Below, in pieces: positions 50,101 to 63,000 of a DNA stretch of 64,000 nucleotides; position 1 is the first letter of the stretch, and every line of letters begins with the position of its first letter. The DNA is taken from the NCBI GenBank assembly GCA_027972325.1, contig JAPMOS010000054.1, positions 159,001 to 223,000 on the forward strand. Reading direction: 5' to 3'. Below the pieces are notes generated by a model. The model ran no database searches, had not been told where the DNA came from, and saw only the letters and a list, made by a program, of their open reading frames with translations. Position numbers and translations under genes: made by a program. Source of the stretch: Paratrimastix pyriformis (Eukaryota; Preaxostyla; Paratrimastigidae).

Positions 50101-53100
50101 GTCGCCCGGCCCGGCGGGCGGGCTGCTGCCGCTGGTGGGCCCCGTGTACGGGTCGGGGGCGTGCACCGCCCCCTGCACCGGGAAGGGGCAAGGGAAGGAG
50201 GGACTGCGCCGCCCCCCCCGACGGACCCCCACCGCACAGCAAGCAACCGCCCCAGCAGCCCGCAGCATGAGAATCGTGCCCTGATGGCGAGGGGCAGGCG
50301 GCGGACCTGTAGATGCCCTGGCGGGCGTCCCGGGGCCCGTAGCCGGTGCCCTCGAAGGCCGTCTGGAGGGTGTAGGCCGCCCCGGTGGCGGCCAGGAAGT
50401 GCAGCAGCGTCCAGCCGCCCGCCCGGGGGAGCGGCTCCAGCAGCGGATGTACCCGGCAGCCGACCGTCCCCACGGCCGCTGGGGGTCGCGGGGCGGGCGG
50501 GACGGCTGCCGGGGCGGCCATGAGCCGCGGGGCGAGGGAGAAGCCCCGCGTCCGGCCGGGCGCCGTCCCCGAGGCTGCCGGCTGGGGCAGGGCGGACGGG
50601 GGCACCGAGACCGACGGGGCCCGCGGCCGGGTGGGGGCCGGGGGCGGGGCGGGGCTTTCGGGCCGCCGGGTGGCTGCCAGCCGGGTTCGCGAGGGCCGGC
50701 CGGGGGCGTGGGGCATCAGGAAGGCCCACTCCTCGGCCTCGGCCCCATCGGCCGCCGTCGGCCCCCCGCTGCTGGTGGGCGGGCTGTCCCCTGCCCCGGC
50801 CTCGCCTGCAGGGGCCGCGGGGCCGGGGGGCGAAGGCGAACCGAGGGCATCCTCGTCGAGGAGCGGGTCCAGAGGCGGCATGACGGCTGCCCCCGGGTTG
50901 GCCTTCATCCACTCGGGCACCACCGCCGCCGAGATCTGCCCGCCCCACCAACGTCCCAGGCCCAGGGGATGAGCCGGGAACCACGGTGCGGGACTGGGCG
51001 GACCTGGAGGAGGAGCAGGAAGGCGTCGGGGCGCGACTGGGTGGCGGCGTGGTGGACGGCGGTCAGGCCGCGGCTGTCGGGCTGGTAGGGGTCCACCCCG
51101 GCCGACAGGAAGAGGACGATCACATCCAGGTCGCCCCGCGCGGCCGCCAAGTGGAGGGGCGTGTACCCGCCTGCACAGGGAGCCCACCGCAGGCGACCCA
51201 CAGCACCCGCCAGCACCCGATCGATGGAGCGTGAGGAAGAGGAAGTGCGTGGCGGCCGAGCAAGAAAAGGCCGAGCAATGGCAGAGGCACAGGCGGCGGG
51301 CATGTGCGGCGGCGCGGGGGGATGGCGGACCGCACTCGGGGCGCATGGCCTCGTTGGGGCGCGCTCCGGCCCTGAGGAAGGCCTGGACGCGGGGCAGGTA
51401 CGAGGGCGACCCGCAGCTGCAGCCCCCCGTGGCCGCATCCAGGGCCGCCTCGGTCCCGGCAGGGTCGGCCCCGCCCAGGGCGGCCGGCACCCCCCAGCCG
51501 CCCGCCCGCGAGTGAACCGCCGCCGCCCGGCCGGCCTCCACAAGGCGCGCCAGCGTCCATCGGGGAGCGCCCCGCTCCTCGGCCCGGCCCTCATCCTCGC
51601 CGCCCCCGCCGCCGGCGCCCACCAGGGCGCGCAGCTCGGCCCCGACGGCAGCGGGCAGGTCAGGCTCGGCGACAGGCAGCCCCCCCGGGTGCCCGGGCTG
51701 CTCGGGCTGCAGCGCTGGGGCGGGCGAGATGGCCCCGTCCCGGTCCATGCCGACCAGCTCCTCGCCCCCCGCGGGGGGGACACTCCAGGCCGGGGCCGGT
51801 GGGGGCGGCCCGGGGCGGCCCTCGGGCGGGGCTGGCGGCATGGGGCCGGCGGGGCTGGGCAGGGAGGCGGGCGGCTGCTCGGGGGGCCAGAGGAGCGCCG
51901 GGTCGGGCAGCCCGTAGGCCTCCCAGAGCAGGCACAGCAGGGGCGTGCGGCCCCACCGGTCGCGGGCGTTGACCAGCTGCTCGCGGGGCCCCAGCCAGGA
52001 CACCTGAGCAGGCCCCGACGGGGCAGCAGCAGCAGCCGCAGCGGGCTGAGCGGGGCCGACGGGAAGAGCGGCGGCCGGGGCGGGGGGCGGCCCCTCGCTT
52101 ACCAGCGGCCTGGCCGGGGGGTCGGTCGCAGTGCCGGCCGGTTGCTGCTGCAGCTGCTCGGGAGTGGGGCCGGGCGCTGGGGCGCGCCATGCGGGGGGCG
52201 CCATGAGGCCCGAGGACGCGGCGCCGCCCGGCTGGTCGGCCGGCTCGGCGCTCTTGTTGTTGTTGTTGCTGCTGCTGCTGCTGCTGCTGGCTGGGGGGCC
52301 ACTGACGGGGGCAGCCGGCAGGGGCCGCAGGGCCGGGGAGGAGGGCGCGCCCAGCGGGGAGGCGGCAGCGGACACAATCGAGGCCGTGGGGCCCGAGGGG
52401 GCCGCGGGGGCGCCGGGCTCGGCGGGGGGCAGCCAGGGGGCCACCGTCATGTGCTGGTGCAGCGCCAGGCAGAGACCCAGGGCGGTCTGCACACGCCACC
52501 GGCCCACAGAGGGCAACCGGAGGGAGCAAGATGGGCCACGAGTCGGAGCAGCGCGAGGATGGCACCGAAACCAACGTCAGGCGCAATCGCGTGTGGGGCA
52601 GCGGCGTGTGGAGCAGGCGGTGATGGAAGGGACACAGCCACGAATAGGGCGTGGGCAACCACGGATGGGGCGGGGCGGACCTCGTCGACGGCTGGGGCCC
52701 AGTGGAGGACGGTCTCGCCGGTGGCCCGCAGCCGCCGGGCGGGCAGCAGCCCACAGCAGCGCAGCAGGTGCGTCACCAGGCCGCTCCGGTGGGCCCGCCA
52801 GGCCACCATCAGCCCGTCTGCGCAGCCCATGGGGCGGCCGAGGGGCCGGTCAGGGGCAGAAGGGGGAGCAGGCGGGTGAGGGGTATGAGGGAAGGATGGC
52901 GCAGGGGCAGGAAAGGGGTCAGGAAAGGGGTCAGGGGCAGGAGGGAGGGGCCGATCGGGATCGGGATGGATGGGTTGGGATGGGGATGGGGATTGGGATT
53001 GGGATGGGGATTGGGATTGGGATGGGTTGGGATGGGGATTGGGATGGGGATTGGGATGGGGATGGGGATTTGGGATTGGGATGGATCGGAGGCATCGGAC

Positions 53101-56100
53101 CCTCGCCCAGCCAGTTGGTCGCCTGTGGGTCGGCGCCCAGGCCCACCAGGAGACGCACCGTCTGCAGGGGCCGCTCCGGGCTGGGGCTCAGGCCCAGGAC
53201 CACCTGGCAGCCCCGCCCCCGCCGGAGTGCCGTGCCGGCACAAGCAGAGGAAACTGATCAGGCACAGCCAAGCAGCCACAACCCACCTCGCCCCCTCATC
53301 GCCGTTTCAACAGGATTTCTGCCGCCTCGCCGAGCGGATCATCATGACTGGATCGCCATCATCGGGTCGGCATCATTTCGATGGTGCCGGGATCACGCAA
53401 GAGGATGGCAGGCGGACCGCCTCTGTGGGGAGCAGGCCCCGGCACGCGCAGAGGAGGAGTGTGTCGCCCGAGACGCAGGTGCGCAGGTTGACCAGCATGT
53501 CTGCCCACCGGCAAGGGAAGCCCGGGATCAGCCATCCGATGAGATGCCCGGGATCAGCCATCCGATGAGATGCCCGGGATCAGCCATCCGATGAGATGCC
53601 CGGGATCAGCCATCCGATGAGATGCGCGGGGCCGGCGCGGGCAGACCGGTCTGCATCCGGGCCAGGGCGAGAGCAGTGCCCGCAGCCCCAGGGCCGGTGG
53701 CGCCGATCGGGTCGCGTTCCTCCGGGCAGGGCGGGGCGGGGGTCGTGTGAGCGAGCAGCGAGGTCGACGGGGCCGTCAGCAGGGCGTACAGCAGCGTCAC
53801 GTGGCCGCACTGGGCGGCCGTGTGGTAGACGGTGCGCCCCTGCCAGTCGGGCAGCCCCACCGCTGGCCGGTGCGAGTGCCGGGCGGGGAGCGGAGCGTGA
53901 GCCCCACATGGACAGTCGCACCCGCCATCCGACCCGGCAGCCGTGCTCGCCGCGTGCGCATGCCCATCCCGGGCACGCCCGTGCCCAGCCATCCCGCCCG
54001 ACGGACCGGCCCCGGCCGCGAGGAGGAGCCTGAAGGCGTCCATGTCGTTGGCCATGGCGGCCGCGTGGAGGGCCCCGATCCGGTTGAGGGCCGTCCCCCC
54101 GCCGCCCCCAGGGTGCCGAGGCGCCACAGGCCGCGCTGGGGGCTGGGGCTGGGGCTGGGTTTGGGGCTGGGCAGGGCTTGACGCCGACCCCGGGGCGACG
54201 GGGGCGGCCGGGGGAGGGGCGCCCACAGCGGGCGCCGCGGCGGCAGCGATGGCGAAGAGCTGGGGCCGGTTGGTGCGTGGGTCCCACTGGCGCCGGAGCA
54301 GGTGCAGAACTGCGCCGTCCCGTCCGTGACCGGGGGAGAATGGAGGAAAGGGAAGGGATGGAGGAGCGTGAAGGGATGGAGGAGCGTGAAGAGGCGGAGC
54401 AGCCCGAGGGGACATCGGGGCTGGGGCAGGAGGCAGGAGGCAGGAGGCAGGAGGCAGGAGGCAGGAGGCAGGAGGCAGGAGGCAGGAGGCAGGAAGGCAG
54501 GAGGCAGGAAGGCAGGAAGGCAGGAGGCAGGAGGCAGGAGTGGCGGCCGACGGACTGGACTTGGTCAGGAGGCCCGCGTGGACGTCGGCCCCGGCCTCGA
54601 GGAGGGCGCAGCAGAGGGCCGGCCAGCCCGCAAGGACCGCGTGCACCAGGACGGGCTGCCCGTCGGTGGGCGAGAGCGTGTTGGGGTTGGCGCCCTGCCG
54701 AGCGAGCCGGTCCCACCGTGCCAGGGAGGACAAGGCGAATGAGACCCCAGTGGCGGAGAGATAGGATGGGGGTGGGCCGGGAGATGTGATGGCGATCGGA
54801 AGGCTGGGGGGGTGGGAAGAGGGCAGGCGGGGCGACCTGGGCGAGGACCTGAATGGCCCGGACGAGAAGCGCCCCGCGGAGGCCCTCCTCCTCCAGGCCG
54901 CGCGCCTCGGGGCCGCCCATGGCGCGGGCGCCCTCCACAGCCCGGACCAGCTCATCCTCGAGCGGCCCGTCGGGGAACCGGAAGGGCGCATAGCCGCCGC
55001 AGCGGGCCCGGTAGTCCGACGACATGTTCATCGGGGCGCCGCTCGCGGCGGGCCCGCCGGGGGCCGGGGCCGGGGCCGGGGCCTGGGGGGGCGCCGAGGG
55101 GCCGGGCGAGAAGACCACACCCGGCATGTTCGACTCGGGCGGCGTCACGTTCCGCCCGATGCTGACGGGCGGCGGCTGCTGCTGCTGCTGGGGCCGCTGC
55201 TGCGGGTCGGGGGGCGCAGCGGGGATGGCGATCGGCCGGGCGGCAGGCGGGACCGGGGCCTGCGCCCGCGGGGCTGCGAGCGACTCGGTGCCGAGGGGTG
55301 GCGGCTGCGGCTGCGGCTGCGGCTGCGGGTCCCCACCGGCCACGGGGGGCAGTGCCTCCCCGCCGCCCGGTGCCCGCGATGGGCAGAGCATCGGGCTGGT
55401 GCCGGCGGGGCGGGGGGCGCCGCTCGGGGCTGCGGGGGCCGCCTGGAGGATGCTGCCGGCCGATGTCGGGGCCGTGAAGGCGCCCATCCGGGGCGGCGAG
55501 GCGGCCGTGGGGCCCAGCGACCCGGCCGGGCCGGTGGGGGGGCAGCGGAGGGCGGCGAGCATGTCGGCGCGGGTCTGGTCGTCGAGCAGCAGGGCGCAGT
55601 AGTCGAGGGGCGTCAGGTCGTGCTGGTCACGCTGGCTGGCCGACCCGCCCGCGAGCAGCAGCAGCCCGGCCGTCTGCAGGTCGCCCCGCAGGACGGCCGC
55701 GTGGAGAGCCGTGCGGCCCCGAGAGCCGCGCAGGTTGGGCCGGGCGCCGCGGCGCAGGAGCCACTCGACATTCTCCGTCTGCACGGCCCCCGCCCCCACG
55801 AGGCGACCCGGGCCCACCGGGTGAGGTGAGTTGCCGCAGGGGGAGAGCGATGATGGCGGGCAGGGCGCGAGGGCGGGGTGGGGCGGGGCGAGACGGACGA
55901 TGCCCGCCCGAGCGGCGAAGATGAGCGGGCTGTCGCCGGCCCGGTTGCGCAGGTCCACCGAGATGCGCCCTGCCCCAGCCCCGGCAAGACGCCCCAGCAT
56001 GTCGGCCCGGGTCGGAGCAGCCACGCATACGAGGAGGGCGGGGATGGCGAGAGAGGGAGCGGGCAGCCGGACCGATCTCGATGCACCGCGAGGCGAGGCC

Positions 56101-56881
56101 CAGGTAGCCGCGGTGCATGCAGGCATAGTGCAGCAGGCTCGTCCCCATGGCCGTCCGATGGCCCAGAATGCGGCCGTCTGACCACGGCGGGTGGGGGACA
56201 CGGAACGAGCGTTGAGCCGCGGTCAGAGAAAAAAAGAAACGGCGATGGACGGAGGGAGCGAGGGTTGAGCGGAGGGGTGGCAGCGGGAACGGGGGGCCGC
56301 GGACCGTGCTCGGAGCGCTTGAAGAGCACCCGCACCAGGTCGCGGTCGTTGTGGTGCAGGGCCAGCGAAAGGGGAATGTGCCCCTGCGTGTCGGCCGTGT
56401 CGACCTCGGCCCGGTTCTCCAGCAGATATCTGGGCTCCGACCCGCCCACCCCACCGACCGGAGAGGGGAGAGAAGAGCGGCCAGGTGAGCCACCCAACCG
56501 AGGCGACGCAGACTTGATGACGGTCTCGTTGCGGGCATCCACGGCCAGCAAAAGTGGTGTCTGGCCGAGGCTGTCTCGGTTCTCGAGGGTGTTCCGGCCA
56601 CGGGCCAGAAAGAAGTTCAGCAGCTGGAAGGTGGCCAGAGAGGACTCCCCCGAGCATGGCGGCTGAGCCGCCAAAAGATGCAGAGGAGACTGTTGGAGAT
56701 ACGGGGTCACAAAAGACGATGTTGTTGAGAGCTGGGCAACAATTTCGTTCTGGTGGCTCTGGACCAGAGCCAACGCGAGGTGATTTTGGGAGCATTTCAA
56801 GGCACCCAAGATGGCCTCGGGAACTGAGAGCATCCTGTTTCTTATCTGTTCTTCTGTAATCGAAAGGATGCCATAATTCAT
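47145..56881 (-). CDS. Very long ankyrin-repeat protein with C-terminal PH-like domain
   Basis: The ATG at 56879-56881 begins MNYGILSITEEQIRNRM; the stop is at 47145-47147. Many exons encode ankyrin-type units, for example QSPLHLLAAQ, GQTPLLLAVDARNETVIK, GRTALHAAVLRGDLQTAGLL, GALHAAAMANDMDAFRLLLA, GRTVYHTAAQCGHVTLLYAL, GYTPLHLAAARGDLDVIVLF, GYTLLHLAAWGGHRR, RTPLHLAALAGRA and GATALHLAAMCPHGH; I count about 15 candidate units. Disordered Pro/Ala/Gly-rich inserts separate them. The C-terminus resembles a PH domain: PLKAGFLLRRGPFRSSWSVL, then PKDIIALADVTALSDE, then WTFAVHLRGAGRPLRLAA and DGWLRALRFAIGRA. PH domains bind membrane phosphoinositides or proteins, so a membrane-tethered scaffold is a reasonable guess. 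Donors are mostly GTCCGY. Exact exon borders were not all fixed. Confidence 0.78.
47565..47677. repeat. 16-bp tandem repeat, 7 copies
   Basis: The unit gggcatgaccaagggt (last base t or c) repeats in an intron within the PH-like part of the ankyrin-PH gene. On the coding strand it contains CATGCCC. Confidence 0.93.
48966..49195. repeat. GCTGAT array and 17-bp G-rich repeats
   Basis: A gctgatgct/gctgctgat array (48966-49030) is followed by three copies of catgtgttcgtgggggg and several gcgggcatgcgggggg units, all within one intron of the ankyrin-PH gene. Confidence 0.88.
49639..49784. repeat. 14-bp gatcagatcgcagg repeat
   Basis: About eight copies plus shortened atcgcag units in an intron of the ankyrin-PH gene. 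The unit contains GATC twice and the palindrome-like gatcagatc. Confidence 0.93.
52964..53090. repeat. GGGATT/GGGATG repeat
   Basis: Twenty or so gggatt, gggatg and ggttgg units lie in an intron of the ankyrin-PH gene. The plus strand has regularly spaced G triplets and could form a G-quadruplex. It is not a telomere: units are irregular and genes continue on both sides. Confidence 0.9.
53521..53626. repeat. 26-bp tandem repeat, 4 copies
   Basis: Four nearly identical 26-bp units (starting gggatcagccatccgatgag) lie in an intron of the ankyrin-PH gene. The only clear change is in the last copy (gcgcggg for gcccggg). Confidence 0.94.
54426..54540. repeat. 7-bp GCAGGAG array
   Basis: About 15 ggcagga units with occasional extra bases lie in an intron of the ankyrin-PH gene. 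Upstream, 54355-54395 has two copies of an 18-bp ggatggaggagcgtgaag unit. Confidence 0.93.
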
Positions 56882-57020
56882 CCGTCTAAAGGAGCAACAC
56901 GCCGGGCAATGACGTTTCTTTCAAATGGGAAGAGTTTATTCAACACTTTGGCTCTAGTGACTGTCCCCCCGTTTCGGTCCGGGTCTTGGGCCTTCCCCCA
57001 AGGGCATTTTGTGTGTTCGG
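56882..57020. promoter_or_regulatory. Bidirectional promoter, ankyrin-PH gene / second dynein gene
   Basis: About 139 bp separate the two inferred start codons. The spacer is AT-richer than the flanks, with tttcaaatgggaagagttta near 56919 and ccccccgtttcgg near 56965. The right-hand start codon is less certain than the left. The role is inferred from head-to-head orientation. Confidence 0.5.
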
Positions 57021-60000
57021 ATGTCACTCGATCCACGATTATTTGTACAAAGTCCACAACATCTCGCAGCCGTCCAGAGCCAAAGAGCTCGTCTACATCA
57101 GGCTGCCTTGGAGCCCAAGGGTCCCCCGGCGAGGAGGCAACTCTCCTCTTCGACGACAATGGTGAGCGCTCCACCATTTGCGCAGCAGGTTTGTGATTGG
57201 GCGGGATTCCGCCACACATATTGATCATCGCCCTTCCAGTTTGGCGGTCCACCCGGGGACACTGCCGCCCTTCGTTCCTCGTTGGGCGCCGAAGGGGGAA
57301 GTGGCCATGAATTGCCCTACAATGCACTGCCCCCTTTCCTGGCCGCCGCCACCCGGCTGCAGCAGACGGCCCCACGGCGGGGCTCCGACCGGACTGCCGG
57401 CCCGGTGATCCCCCTGCCCACCCGGCTGGACCGGGCCGTGTCGCCGTCCCCCCATGGACGCCGGCACCGCCATTCGGCCTCGACCCCACCCCTGCGGGGC
57501 CGCGACAGCAAGCTCTGGTCGTCTCTGCCCGCGATCCGGTTGCCCCCTGCCGCCCCCGTGGCCCCCCTCCCGGAGGCCACACCCTCGGCGCTGCCCACCT
57601 GGAGCGGCGAGGCCTCTTTCACCCTGCCATCGCTCCTCCTACAGACTCCACCGCTCCGGCCCGTGGCCCCACCGCCCCATCCGCCGCTTCTGCGGGGCGG
57701 CTCGGGGCCCATTCCCGTCACCCCGACGACCCCCACCACCCCGATGACCCTCATGACCCTCACCACCATCTCGGCCCCGCCCACGCCCAGGGCCTCCGCC
57801 GCCCCTCCAGCGGTTACTCTTGGCCCCGGCCCCGATGGGGGTTCCGACCTGGGCGCGGGACCCCCGTCGGGCCCCATGGGCCCCCCGAGCGGGTCTCGGG
57901 CCAACGCAGCGTTGGCTGGGGACTCAGCCGCGCCCCAACCGCGTCAATCCCAAGACGAGCAGCAGCAGCAGCAGCAACATCACGAGACACGCCGAGCTGC
58001 TGATGACCAGTCGCCGCGGTCGGGGCCTGGGACACCCGCTGTCGGCCGGCCGCCCTTCCCTCCCAGCGCCCCCCATGGGCGGCTCAGCCCGCCCCTCTTC
58101 CAGCTGTCGGCCCGCTCCCCCAGCCTGGCCGCCGAGCAGCCGTCAGCAGCCGCCTCCTCTCGTGGGCAAGTCCCACCGCCCACCGCCAATGCCGCCGGGT
58201 CGGCCAGGTCTGCCGCCACGGCCTGCCGCGCCGCGCCTTCGCCCATCCGCCCATCCGCCCATCCGCCCATCCGCCCATCCGCCCATCCGCCCTGCGTCCC
58301 CTCACCTCCTCACGCTGCGGCTTTGGCGTTGCCTCTGCACCCGCTGCCGGCTGTTGATGCTGCCGTTGCTCCTGTCGCTGCCGTTGCTGCTGCCTCTGCA
58401 CCCGCTGCCGTTGCTGCCGTTGCGACTGTCGCTGCTTCGCCTCGGTCTGGTGGGCGTGGCAGGGAGGCCGCCGAGCCCTTGCCCAGCGCACCGCCCTCGC
58501 GGCGCCAGGCGCACTCGGCCCGGGCCGCCCAGCCGTCCCACCGGACGCCCCGCACGCCCAACAGCAGCCGGTCCTTCCTGTCCTCCCTGGGGCTGGGCTC
58601 GTCCCTCCCGAGCCCCACGGGGGCCCCCCCGGCGACGGCCCTTCCGCCGCCCACCCCCGGCACGACAGCCCCCGCCGCCCCCGGGTCGGCCGGGGACAGC
58701 AGCTGGCGGACACCCGAGGGCCGCCCGGGTCAGCTCATCACCGAGGGGCCGCCTGCCCCACTGGGGGCCGCCGCCGAGCCCGAGTTCGCCCCGAGTCCAC
58801 ATGTGCGCCGGTTCCTCGACGAGAACCTCTCCCTGAACCCGTCCGCGGCCCGCCCCGCCACCCCCCGTCCCCACCCCCGTCCCCGCCACCCCGTCCCCTC
58901 CGCCGACCCGCCCTCACCGTGCTCGTCGTGGTATTTGGGCCCATGCAGGACGGCTCGAACGCCCCCGGCACCTCCGCGGGGCGGGTCCGGGTCCCCCTGG
59001 CGCGCCACGACGGCCCCCCACCCGGCGCCCCCCTTCGCCATGCCGCCGCCCTTCCCCACCGCCAGCACGGCCGCCCCGCCAGCCTCGCCGCCCCGCAGCA
59101 TGGCCACGGCCAAGCAGCCTCCGGGCAGCCCCCTGTGGCACGAGGTGGCCCTGGGCGTGGCCATCATCAGGGTCCGGTCCCGATACCTCCCACCCCACCC
59201 CACGAACCACAACCACCCTTGCCAAGCCCCCCCTGGGCCCGGCTGACCATCGTCTGGGGCTTGCCGGATGGTGGGGGCGCAGCGGTCGCACGTCCACTCG
59301 AGCTCGGCCATGCAGGGGGCCCTCCACCTGCGCCGGGTGCAGTCGCCCCACCGGTGCGCCAGCCCGGACATGCCCGTCGGGCCGGCCCCGCCCCACGACA
59401 AGTTCCCCCTGCCCCCATCGCCCTCATCCGCTTCCGCCGCCGCCCCGCAGGGTCCGGACACGCCGCTTGGCGCGCCCCTATCGCCCAACCTGCCCACCGA
59501 TCGCTACCCCTTCCCGCCGCCCCCGCCCGGGGCCGCCCCCGCCGAGTTCTCCGAGGCTGAGGCCGGGTCGACCTCTTCGGCTGGCTGGGGCCCCCGCCCC
59601 GTCCCGGTGCTGAGCCCGCCGCCAGCCCCTCGGAGAGCGGGCTCCCCTCTGGCCCGTTGCTCCTCGCCGGGGGGCCGGCCGGGCCCGCAGCTGCACCCGA
59701 CCGAGCTGCTCCGCATGCCCGACGGGCCGCCCGCCCCACGCCGGGCCCCCGGCCCCGGGGTCGAGGAGCAGGGGCCGGAGCCCCCCGAGGGGCGCGGGGA
59801 GCGGATCGCGGCCCTCTTCGAGCGGGCCGTCAGCGCCCGGCCCGGAGCCGCCCGTCCCGGTCCCGGTCCCGGGGCCGCAGCCGTGGCCGCAGCCGGAGCC
59901 GCAGCCGCAGCCGTAGCCGGCGGGCCCGGAGCCGGAGCGGCGGGGCGCGGCCGCAGACGAGCAGCACCACGGAGGAGCAGCGGCGCGCCCAGGCCCAGCG

Positions 60001-63000
60001 GGAGGAGGAGGAGGAAGAGGGCGACCTGGCCGATGGCCCCGAGAAGTTCGCCCTGGAGCAGACCGAGCAGGTCCTCCTCCAGCGGCGCCTGCTGGAGCTC
60101 TGCGAGCAGAACCCCGTCATGTTCTTCGCGGTCCGCGGTCCCTGCCCCTCTGCCCCTCTGCCCCTCTGCCCTGCCCCTCTGCCTCTGCCCCTCTGCCCCC
60201 CTCCCCTCTGCCCCCCCCCCTCTGCCCCCTCTCCCCTCTGCCCCCCTCCCCCTCCCCCCTTCCCCCCCCTCTCCTGCCCCTCTGCCCCTCTGCTCCCGTC
60301 CCCCGCCCTCTGCCCCTCCTCGTCCTCCCCCCCCCCAGCCCGGTCCTCCCCTTCCCCCTCCTGTCCCTCCCCTCCACCCCCCCTCCGGTCCCTCCCTCTC
60401 CCTCACCTCCACCTCCACCTCCCCCTCCCCCTCACCCCTCACCCCTCACCCCTCACCCCTCACCCCCTCACCTCACCTCGACTCACCTGGCTGCGCTCCC
60501 TCGCCTCCCCTGGCCGCGCAGAGTTCATCCCGCTGGAGCAGTTCATCCGGGAGAGCGACCTCTTCGGGCTCATCTCCCAGCTGACCTTCTTCCGCACCTT
60601 CCGCACCGCCAAGGTCCGCCCCACCCCCCGGCATGGCATGTCGCCCAAGTGATCATGCCTTGTGCCTCCTGCCTGGCTGGTGGCCGCTCCCGATGGTCAC
60701 CCTGCGTCCCCTGTGGCATCGGGCGGCACTCTTGGGGTGGGCGGGTGGGTGGACGGTGGGGGGACTGGCGAGCGCAGTATTTCCGGCAATGGCGGGCCAA
60801 CGTGGTGGCGGCCAAGTACACCCAGGCCCGGACGGCCGTCGGGCGGCTGCAGCTGGCCCGGCACCCGGCCTTCATGCGGGCCCTGGGGGACATCATCCAG
60901 CTGCTGGAGGACTCGCTGCTGGCCCGGGCCATGGCCCACACGCCCTCACACAGCCGCACCGCGGCCGGGCGACGCCACTCGCGGGCCGTCATCAAGGCCC
61001 TGGTGCCCACCGCCAAGGGCGAGAGATCTTCGACACGGTTCGCCCCCGCCCCCACCCCCCGCCCCCGCCCCGCCCCCCCGCCCCCGCCCCCGCCCCCACC
61101 CCCCACCCCGGCATCCGCATCCGCATCCATCTGTTCGCTGTTCGGCGGGCGGGGGATGTCGCTCGGCACACAGGAGGAGGTTCCGCTCTTCGGGTTGCTG
61201 CCCTGCCACAACACGACGGCCCTGACGGTGGCCGAGTTCGCCAACCACCTGGCCACCCACCGCCGCGAGGCCCGCGCCATCCTCAAGCCGCGTCCGTCCC
61301 GCGCCCCCGACTCCCCTCCCGTCTTCACACCCGTTGCGCCATGCTGCTGGGTGGGCAGTGGTGCAGGACATCCGGACCCGGCTGGAGCTGCTCTGCGACG
61401 AGTGCATCGAGCGGGCCTTCGCCGCCGCCGAGGAGGCCCACGCCGCAGCCGAGGCCAACGACCCGCTGGTGCGCCTCCTGCGGGCAGCCGCGGGCAGCCC
61501 ACCGCCCAGCCAGCAGGGCGCCACCGACCGGCCCGCCGCGGGCGCCCCCGGAGCGGGAGCGGCCACAGCGCCCGGCGGGGCCTCCTCGCCTTCCTCCTCG
61601 GGCCCCTCGCCCGGGGCCGCCACCACCGCGGGGGCGCCCAGCTCCGTCGCCGGGTCGGGGGCGGCCACCCCGGGAGCCAGCACGCCCGCTTCCAGCAAGT
61701 GGCCCCTCACCGCCGCGGGGGGGGCACCGCCAGCGGCCAGCACCTGGACCGCGGCCTCGCTGACGGGGCTGCTGGGTGTGCCCAAGGGGAGCCGCGACCC
61801 GCTGCTCGACGCGGCCGACGACGACGACGACCTTGACGACGACGAGGAGGAGGAGGAGGACCAGCCACAGCCCAACGGCCTGCCGGGGCGGTCCGAGCTG
61901 CTGGCCATCCCCGGGGAGGCCCGCAGCCCCTCGCCCACCCGCTCGGGCTCGCCCACGGTCTCGCAGGGACGCACCGTGACCGCCTCGCCCCCGCCCGAGT
62001 ACCGCTCGCCCTCGCCTGTCATGTCCCGGGCCGCCTCGCGGGCAGCCAGCCCACGCTCGGGCGCACAAGGGTCACTCGACACCGGGCCGACCAGCCCCTC
62101 CCGGTCGAGCTCGCCCACGGGGACCCCCACCACCACCGGCGGGAGCCCCGCCGCCTCACCCGTGATGTGGGGCCGCTTCGAGACCATGAGCAGCTTCGAG
62201 CTGCAGCCGTCCCGCTCCCCGCTGCGTCCCCAGCCCACGTACCCCCAGCCCACGTACCCTCAGCGGCAACTGCTCATGGCCCACCAGGGCAGCGTGGCCG
62301 CCATGCCGGCAGTCAACGCGACGGCCCCCGGGGCCCCCTTCGCCGCCTCCCCGGGGTCCGCCTCAATCTCGGCCCAGGCCTCGGCTTCGGCTTCGGCCGC
62401 ACGCTCGCTGACCGCCGCCGCAACGGCTGCCGTCGCTGCGGCCGGCGGGCCATCGGCGGGCGGCGCCGCCCCCACCACGGGCCCCCAGGCCGCCGGTGGC
62501 AGCGGAGTCCGGGTGCCGCGGTCGCTCCTCTCGCGCCTGGGGCGGCGCCACCGCCTGAAGGCCACCGAGTGCAGCGACGAGATGCGGCAGGCGTGGCGCT
62601 TGTGCCGGCTGGCCGAGTACATGGTGGCCGAGCGGACCGTCGTCTGGGCCCTCCGCGAGGCGGCCGCATGGGAACGCGGTCCGCGCCCCTCACCCGCCAC
62701 GCACGCACCCACAGACGCCGTCGGTGGTCTCCGAAGCACCGACCCCCCTCCCGCCCATCACGCCCATCACGCCCATCACGCCCATCACGCCCATCACGCC
62801 CATCACACCCATCACACCCATCACGCCCATCACGCCCATCACGCCCATCCGCTCAGACGGATCACAATCCATCCCCCCCACTCGCTCGTCCGCCTAACCC
62901 TCTCTGCTGCGGGCGGCCGGCAGTCGTGACGACCCCGGACCGAGGCTACTTCGTGGTGGACGTGACCCTGGACGAGGCCTCGCAGCCCGTGCTGAACCCA

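Noticed and set aside
52964-53090. Possible telomere-like GGGATT array
   Set aside because: Units are irregular (gggatt, gggatg, ggttgg) and the array lies inside an intron with gene sequence continuing on both sides.
56878-57582. Minus-strand open frame of about 234 codons in the divergent promoter region
   Set aside because: It overlaps the 5' region of the ankyrin-PH gene and the start of the second dynein gene, and has no known motif. A short minus-strand gene here is not excluded but is not supported.
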